Assembly: GCA_019243975.1 (NCBI GenBank)
Contig: JAFATL010000666.1
Coordinates: 1 to 9,834, forward strand
DNA: 9,834 bases
Direction: 5' to 3'
DNA from: Actinomycetota bacterium
GTDB taxonomy: Bacteria; Actinomycetota; Acidimicrobiia; Acidimicrobiales; JAFATL01
Part shown: positions 6,710 through 9,834 of the stretch, piece after piece
Numbering within the stretch: the first letter of the stretch is position 1
Layout of the letters: every line of letters starts with the position of its first letter
Notes under the pieces: model-generated
Databases searched by the model: none
The model's input: the letters and a program-made list of their open reading frames with translations, nothing else
Told to the model about the DNA's origin: nothing
Program-made: the position numbers and the translations under genes

Positions 6710-7668
6710 GTGACGGCGAGAACGGAGGAGTCGGCCGGCGCAGTGCGGAAGTACGTCTCGGACACCTCGTCGTGCAGCTCGGCGATGCCGAGTTGGAGGC
6801 GGTCGACGAAGCGATGCAGGCCGCTACCCGTGAGGCTGGCCACGTCGGTGTCCTCGAGCGCGGTCTGGAGGCGGGCACACCCCGCCATCGGTTCCTCCGA
6901 ATGCGGCAGCTCCAGTAGCGCGCGCGACAGCCCGATGAGGCAGTGCTCGACCGAGCGGGGGAACGCAGGATCCTTGAGCAGGAACCGCAACGCCTGGGGC
7001 CCGGGCGCCCCCATCGCCGATGCGCGCCTGAACATCTGGCCCGCGGCCAGGGCCCGGAGCGCGCTCATCCACGTCACGTCGCCGTAGGGCTCCGACCCTT
7101 CGCCGAGCTGCTGCAGAAGGATGCCGGCCTGCACGTCGAGTACCCGCGTCGTCATGTCGGCCCGTTCCAGCAGCCGGCCGACCTCGAGGAACGAGTAGCA
7201 GTCGTCGTGGCTCATCGTTCCCGTCACCAGGCCTGACAGGTGGTGGCAGCGGGCAATGACCTCGTCCATCCAGGTCATGCGCGTACGCCGGTGGACTGCG
7301 TTGTCACGCGTGTCCATTGCCCACAGGTGCATTTCGTTCAGCACGTGCCAGGCGGCGGCGGGGAGCATGGCCTGCGTGGTGCGCAGGTCGTGGCGGGCCT
7401 GCGCGATCGAGGCGATGATCGATCCCGGGTTGTTGGCATTGACGGTGAGGAAGGAGATGACCTCGTCTTCGTCTGCCGCGGCATGACCCGTGCGAAAGCC
7501 TTCCCAGCTGCCGGTCACCGCCAGTAAGGGCGACCAGCCCAGGTTCGCCGATCGGGGCAGGTCGAGATACAGCTCGGTGTGCACCTTGATGAGCCGGGCG
7601 GTGGCCTCGGCCCTTTCGAGGTAGCGCCCGCCCCAGTAGAGGCACTCGGCGACTCGCGACAGCAGCAT
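6706..7668 (-). CDS. Stand-alone alpha-E domain protein
   Basis: 320 residues, all-helical and of normal family length. The family hallmark opens the protein: MLLSRVAECLYWGGRYLERA (1-20). A second conserved turn, EVGRLLERADMTTRVLDV, lies at 162-179 and repeats the R-x2-E-RA pattern, in line with a duplicated helical core carrying conserved acidic residues. Family members are uncharacterised biochemically but nearly always neighbour circularly permuted ATP-grasp enzymes, and are proposed to cooperate with them in amide/peptide ligation. The open frame extends upstream to 8262, but that part is an Arg-rich out-of-frame read-through of the ATP-grasp gene. The ATG at 7668 is chosen because AAGGAG sits 9 bases upstream and the family motif begins exactly there. 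It starts 14 bases after the ATP-grasp stop, and its TGA overlaps the next GTG by 4 bases. Confidence 0.93.
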   Translation of the reverse strand: MLLSRVAECLYWGGRYLERAEATARLIKVHTELYLDLPRSANLGWSPLLAVTGSWEGFRTGHAAADEDEVISFLTVNANNPGSIIASIAQARHDLRTTQAMLPAAAWHVLNEMHLWAMDTRDNAVHRRTRMTWMDEVIARCHHLSGLVTGTMSHDDCYSFLEVGRLLERADMTTRVLDVQAGILLQQLGEGSEPYGDVTWMSALRALAAGQMFRRASAMGAPGPQALRFLLKDPAFPRSVEHCLIGLSRALLELPHSEEPMAGCARLQTALEDTDVASLTGSGLHRFVDRLQLGIAELHDEVSETYFRTAPADSSVLAVT

Positions 7669-7677
7669 GACGGCGTT

Positions 7678-7683
7678 CTCCTT
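7678..7683 (-). promoter_or_regulatory. Shine-Dalgarno site of the alpha-E gene
   Basis: On the minus strand AAGGAG overlaps the TGA stop of the ATP-grasp gene and lies 9 bases before ATG 7668. It fixes the start of the alpha-E protein and places its initiation signal inside the end of the preceding gene, favouring coupled translation. Confidence 0.75.
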
Positions 7684-9194
7684 CAGCTCTGGATCTGCGA
7701 CTGGGTCTGCGATGGCGCGGGTACGGGGCGTTTCACGACGGTCGGATCGAGCACCCACGTGTCTTTGCTGCCGCCGCCCTGTGAGCTGTTCACCACGATC
7801 GACCCGTCGCGCAGTGCGACGCGCGTGAGCCCGCCGAGCGTCACGTAAGGCCGAGTTCCGGAGAGGATGAACGGACGCAGGTCGAGGTGACGGGAAACGA
7901 CCATGCCATCGCGGATGGTCGGGGCAGTCGACAGGTCGAGGATGGGTTGGGCGATGTACCGGCGAGGATCGGCGACGATGCGCTCGCGCATGGCCGCCTT
8001 CTCCTGCCTGTTGGCGGCCGTGCCGACGAAGATGCCGTACCCGCCGGACTCGTTGGCCGGCTTCACGACCAGCTCGTCGAGGTTGGCCAGCACGTGGCTG
8101 CGCTGAGCGTCGTCGAGGCAGACGTAGGTCGGCACGTTGGGGATGATCGGGTCCTCGCCGAGGTAGTACCGGATGATGTCGGGCACGAACGCGTAGACGA
8201 CCTTGTCGTCGGCCACACCCGCGCCCGGAGCGTTGACCACGCCCACGTTCCCCGCGCGCCATGCCCGCATCAAGCCGCGCACCCCCAGCAGGGAATCGGG
8301 GCGGAACTCGTCGGGATCCAGGAAGAGGTCGTCGACGCGCCGGTAGATCACGTCGACGCGAACGGGCCCGCCGATCGTGCGCATGTAGACGCAGTCGTCG
8401 CTGTCGACGAGCAGGTCCTGGCCCTCGACGAGGTGGGCGCCCACCGCGTGGGCAAGGTAGGCGTGCTCGAAGTACGCGGAGTTGTGGACGCCGGGCGTGA
8501 GGATCACGATCGTGGGTGCCTGGCCAGGGCGGGGAGACGTCGAGGCCAGCAGCTCGCGGAGGCGGTGTGGGTAGGCGTCGACGGGGTGGATGTCGAGGTC
8601 GCGGAACAGGTCGGCGAACACCCGCTTGGTCACCGCCCGGTTCTCGAGCATGTAGGAGGCGCCGGAGGGGACGCGGAGGTTGTCTTCGAGCACGTAGACC
8701 GTGCCCGCCGCGTCGCGCACCAGGTCACTGCCGCAGATGTGGGCCCACACACCGTGCGGGGGTGCGACGCCGACGCATTGGGGCCGAAAGTTCTCCGAGC
8801 TGGCGAGCACGTCGCGGGGGACGACCCCGTCGCCCACGATCTTGGCGTCGCCGTAGAGGTCGGCGATGAAGAGGTTGAGGGCCACGAGGCGCTGCACGAG
8901 CCCGTCCGAGATGCCGCTCCACTCCTGCGTCGAGATCACTCGGGGGATCACGTCGAACGGCCACGCGCGGTCGATGTCACCCTCCTCCGAGTAGATGGTG
9001 AAGGTGATGCCCATGGCGCGGATGGCGGCCTCCGCTGCTCGTTGACGCTCGAGCAGGTCGACGCCGAGGCTGGTCAGGTAGCCGAGCACCCCGTCGCAGG
9101 CGAGCCGTGGCTGCCCGCGATCCAACATCTCGTCCCACGAACTACCGCTGTCGTAATCGCCCCACCCCAGGTTGGGACCTGCCGGTGCGCGCAT
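7683..9194 (-). CDS. Stand-alone circularly permuted type 2 ATP-grasp ligase
   Basis: 503 residues from ATG 9194. All hallmarks of the circularly permuted ATP-grasp (COG2308-type) are intact: SSWDEMLD at 18-25, VLEDNLRVPSGASYMLENR (168-186), YRRVDDLFLDPDEFRPDS (284-301), LLGVRGLMRAWRAG (302-315), VVNAPGAG-x4-K331, YYLGEDP (343-349), ELVVKPANESGGYGIFVG (374-391), LDLRPF (437-442) and VNSSQGGGSKDTWVLD (468-483). The last 20 residues are a Pro/Gln/Ser tail with a TCTGCGA-type DNA repeat, probably disordered. Predicted reaction: ATP-dependent amide or peptide bond formation between unknown substrates in the cytoplasm, together with the alpha-E protein encoded 14 bases downstream. The start is chosen because GGAGG lies 5 bases upstream; in-frame starts at 9239 and beyond lack a ribosome site and add residues unlike the family. 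First gene of the ligase operon, 123 bases after the universal stress gene. Confidence 0.94.
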   Translation of the reverse strand: MRAPAGPNLGWGDYDSGSSWDEMLDRGQPRLACDGVLGYLTSLGVDLLERQRAAEAAIRAMGITFTIYSEEGDIDRAWPFDVIPRVISTQEWSGISDGLVQRLVALNLFIADLYGDAKIVGDGVVPRDVLASSENFRPQCVGVAPPHGVWAHICGSDLVRDAAGTVYVLEDNLRVPSGASYMLENRAVTKRVFADLFRDLDIHPVDAYPHRLRELLASTSPRPGQAPTIVILTPGVHNSAYFEHAYLAHAVGAHLVEGQDLLVDSDDCVYMRTIGGPVRVDVIYRRVDDLFLDPDEFRPDSLLGVRGLMRAWRAGNVGVVNAPGAGVADDKVVYAFVPDIIRYYLGEDPIIPNVPTYVCLDDAQRSHVLANLDELVVKPANESGGYGIFVGTAANRQEKAAMRERIVADPRRYIAQPILDLSTAPTIRDGMVVSRHLDLRPFILSGTRPYVTLGGLTRVALRDGSIVVNSSQGGGSKDTWVLDPTVVKRPVPAPSQTQSQIQS

Positions 9195-9317
9195 GCCAGC
9201 CTCCGGAGGCCGAGCATTGCGGGTGACCGTTGCCGGCATGTTTCGGGGCCGTGAAGGCACGGTGCCGTTGCGCGTGCACGTGCTCCAACAGCTCAGAGGA
9301 GCCGAAAGCGTCACTCG
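9195..9317 (-). other. 123-base gap upstream of the ligase operon
   Basis: This spacer is the only sizeable one in the minus-strand run, so an operon promoter may lie here or the operon may be read from upstream of the universal stress gene. On the minus strand I find no clear -35/-10 pair. It holds GCACGTGC, a perfect palindrome (9276-9283), and a short inverted repeat GGCAC/GTGCC with a 1-base loop (9256-9266). The loop is too small to form a hairpin and no T-run follows, so it is not a terminator. GGAGG at 9200-9204 is the ribosome site of the ATP-grasp gene. Confidence 0.4.
9200..9204 (-). promoter_or_regulatory. Shine-Dalgarno site of the ATP-grasp gene
   Basis: GGAGG on the minus strand lies 5 bases before ATG 9194. 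It decides this start over the longer open frames beginning at 9239 and 9314, neither of which has a ribosome site at proper distance. Confidence 0.7.
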
Positions 9318-9782
9318 TCACACGCGCATGGCACCGATCGTGTCGACGACGAGCACGTCGCACGTGGCTCGGCGGGTGAGGGTGTGGCCGACGCTGCCGC
9401 GCAGCCGGCCCCACCCGGCCATGCCTTTGTTGCCGACGATCACCATCCCCGCATCGATGGTGCCAGCCACCTGCAGGATGACGTCGACGGGCTTCCCTGG
9501 CTCGGCCCGACCGTCGACCTGCAGGTTGTCGCCGCCCACCGCGCGTGCGATGCGGATCGCATCCTGCACCACTGCCTCCGCGATGGCCCCGGCGCTGAGG
9601 CGCCAGCGTACGTTCTCGGGTGTTTCCGCCCGGTTGGACCGCTGGTCGGCCGTCAGCTTCGGAACGTAGGCGGCCGTGACGCACAGTCTCGCGTCCCAGG
9701 CGCGCGCCACTTCAGCGGCTGTCTCGACCGCCCGCGTCGCCGTCTTGGATCCATCGGTTCCCACCACGATCCGCTCGTACAT
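9318..9782 (-). CDS. Universal stress protein (UspA-family, ATP-binding type)
   Basis: 154 residues, a complete single Usp domain. It opens with the strand YERIVVGTDGSKTATRAVE (2-20), including the nucleotide-contacting Asp10, and ends with the phosphate loop VGNKGMAGWGRLRGSVGHTL (116-135) and the strand CDVLVVDT (141-148). The loop follows the G-x2-G-x(n)-GS pattern of ATP-binding members, with eight residues in the spacer rather than the common nine, so ATP binding is likely but not certain. These cytoplasmic dimers act in stress and dormancy responses in actinobacteria; the specific role is unknown. The ATG at 9782 has AGGAGG 5 bases upstream (9788-9793). It lies upstream of and in the same direction as the ligase operon, separated by 123 bases, so co-transcription is possible but unproven. 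Its promoter should be in 9783-9834 or beyond the window; none is clear. Confidence 0.93.
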   Translation of the reverse strand: MYERIVVGTDGSKTATRAVETAAEVARAWDARLCVTAAYVPKLTADQRSNRAETPENVRWRLSAGAIAEAVVQDAIRIARAVGGDNLQVDGRAEPGKPVDVILQVAGTIDAGMVIVGNKGMAGWGRLRGSVGHTLTRRATCDVLVVDTIGAMRV

Positions 9783-9834
9783 AGAAGCCTCCTCTCGGAT
9801 CGGAAGACGCTCACGGTAAGGAGCACTCGTTGCT

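Noticed and set aside
5084..7087. 667-residue plus-strand open frame opposite the fusion and alpha-E genes (likewise long plus-strand frames at 3099-4556 and 7887-9254)
   Set aside because: These are antisense shadows of high-GC coding DNA: the translations are Arg/His/Gly/Val-rich with no recognisable motif, they run across gene boundaries, and the minus strand carries well-conserved families throughout.
7669..8262. 198-residue N-terminal extension of the alpha-E frame
   Set aside because: The extension is Arg-rich, overlaps the ATP-grasp gene in another frame and precedes the exact family start motif; AAGGAG upstream of ATG 7668 marks the real start.
9256..9266. GGCAC/GTGCC inverted repeat as a terminator after the stress gene
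   Set aside because: The loop is one base, the arms are five bases and no U-run follows; it is better read as a small palindrome or chance.
9195..9314. 40-residue N-terminal extension of the stand-alone ATP-grasp frame
   Set aside because: No ribosome site at its start codons (9314, 9239), sequence unlike the family, and a good GGAGG 5 bases before ATG 9194.
1..9834. tRNA, rRNA, CRISPR, insertion sequences, attachment sites
   Set aside because: No cloverleaf-like, spaced-repeat, transposase or terminal-inverted-repeat pattern was seen; non-coding space is about 0.4 kb in total.

Overview
This window comes from a high-GC bacterium, most likely an actinomycete-like organism. The base composition, the GTG starts, the mycobacterial-style universal stress protein and the winged-helix regulator all fit an actinobacterial class such as Acidimicrobiia. 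That placement is inference from protein style only. No RNA gene, CRISPR array, transposon or integrase is visible. Coding density is very high and nearly everything lies on the minus strand.

Right to middle (9782 down to 2259, minus strand): a universal stress protein is followed, after a 123-base gap, by five tightly packed genes. In transcription order these are a stand-alone circularly permuted ATP-grasp ligase, a stand-alone alpha-E protein, an ATP-grasp/alpha-E fusion, a transglutaminase-like cysteine peptidase and a zinc-ribbon metallopeptidase. Junctions are 14 bases, a 4-base GTGA overlap, a 4-base ATGA overlap and 9 bases, so this is almost certainly one translationally coupled operon. 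The domain set matches the widespread, functionally unproven ATP-grasp/alpha-E/transglutaminase systems predicted to make and break peptide (amide) bonds. Two paralogous ligase/alpha-E pairs sit together, and the last gene adds a putative zinc protease.

Middle (1763-2272, plus strand): a lone gene for a PhoB/OmpR-type winged-helix regulator converges on the operon and overlaps the metallopeptidase gene by 14 bases. It is divergent from the left-hand pair across about 195 bases that contain a tandem hexamer repeat and a small palindrome.

Left (1585 down to 1, minus strand): a creatininase-family amidohydrolase and a type III (GlnT-like) glutamine synthetase, the latter running off the window edge, form a two-gene operon. 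An ATP-dependent amide-forming enzyme is paired with an amide hydrolase, suggesting a small pathway that goes through a gamma-glutamyl or related amide. The substrate cannot be read from the sequence.

The unifying theme is amide-bond chemistry: three ATP-dependent ligases of two folds and up to three amide-cleaving enzymes within 9 kb.
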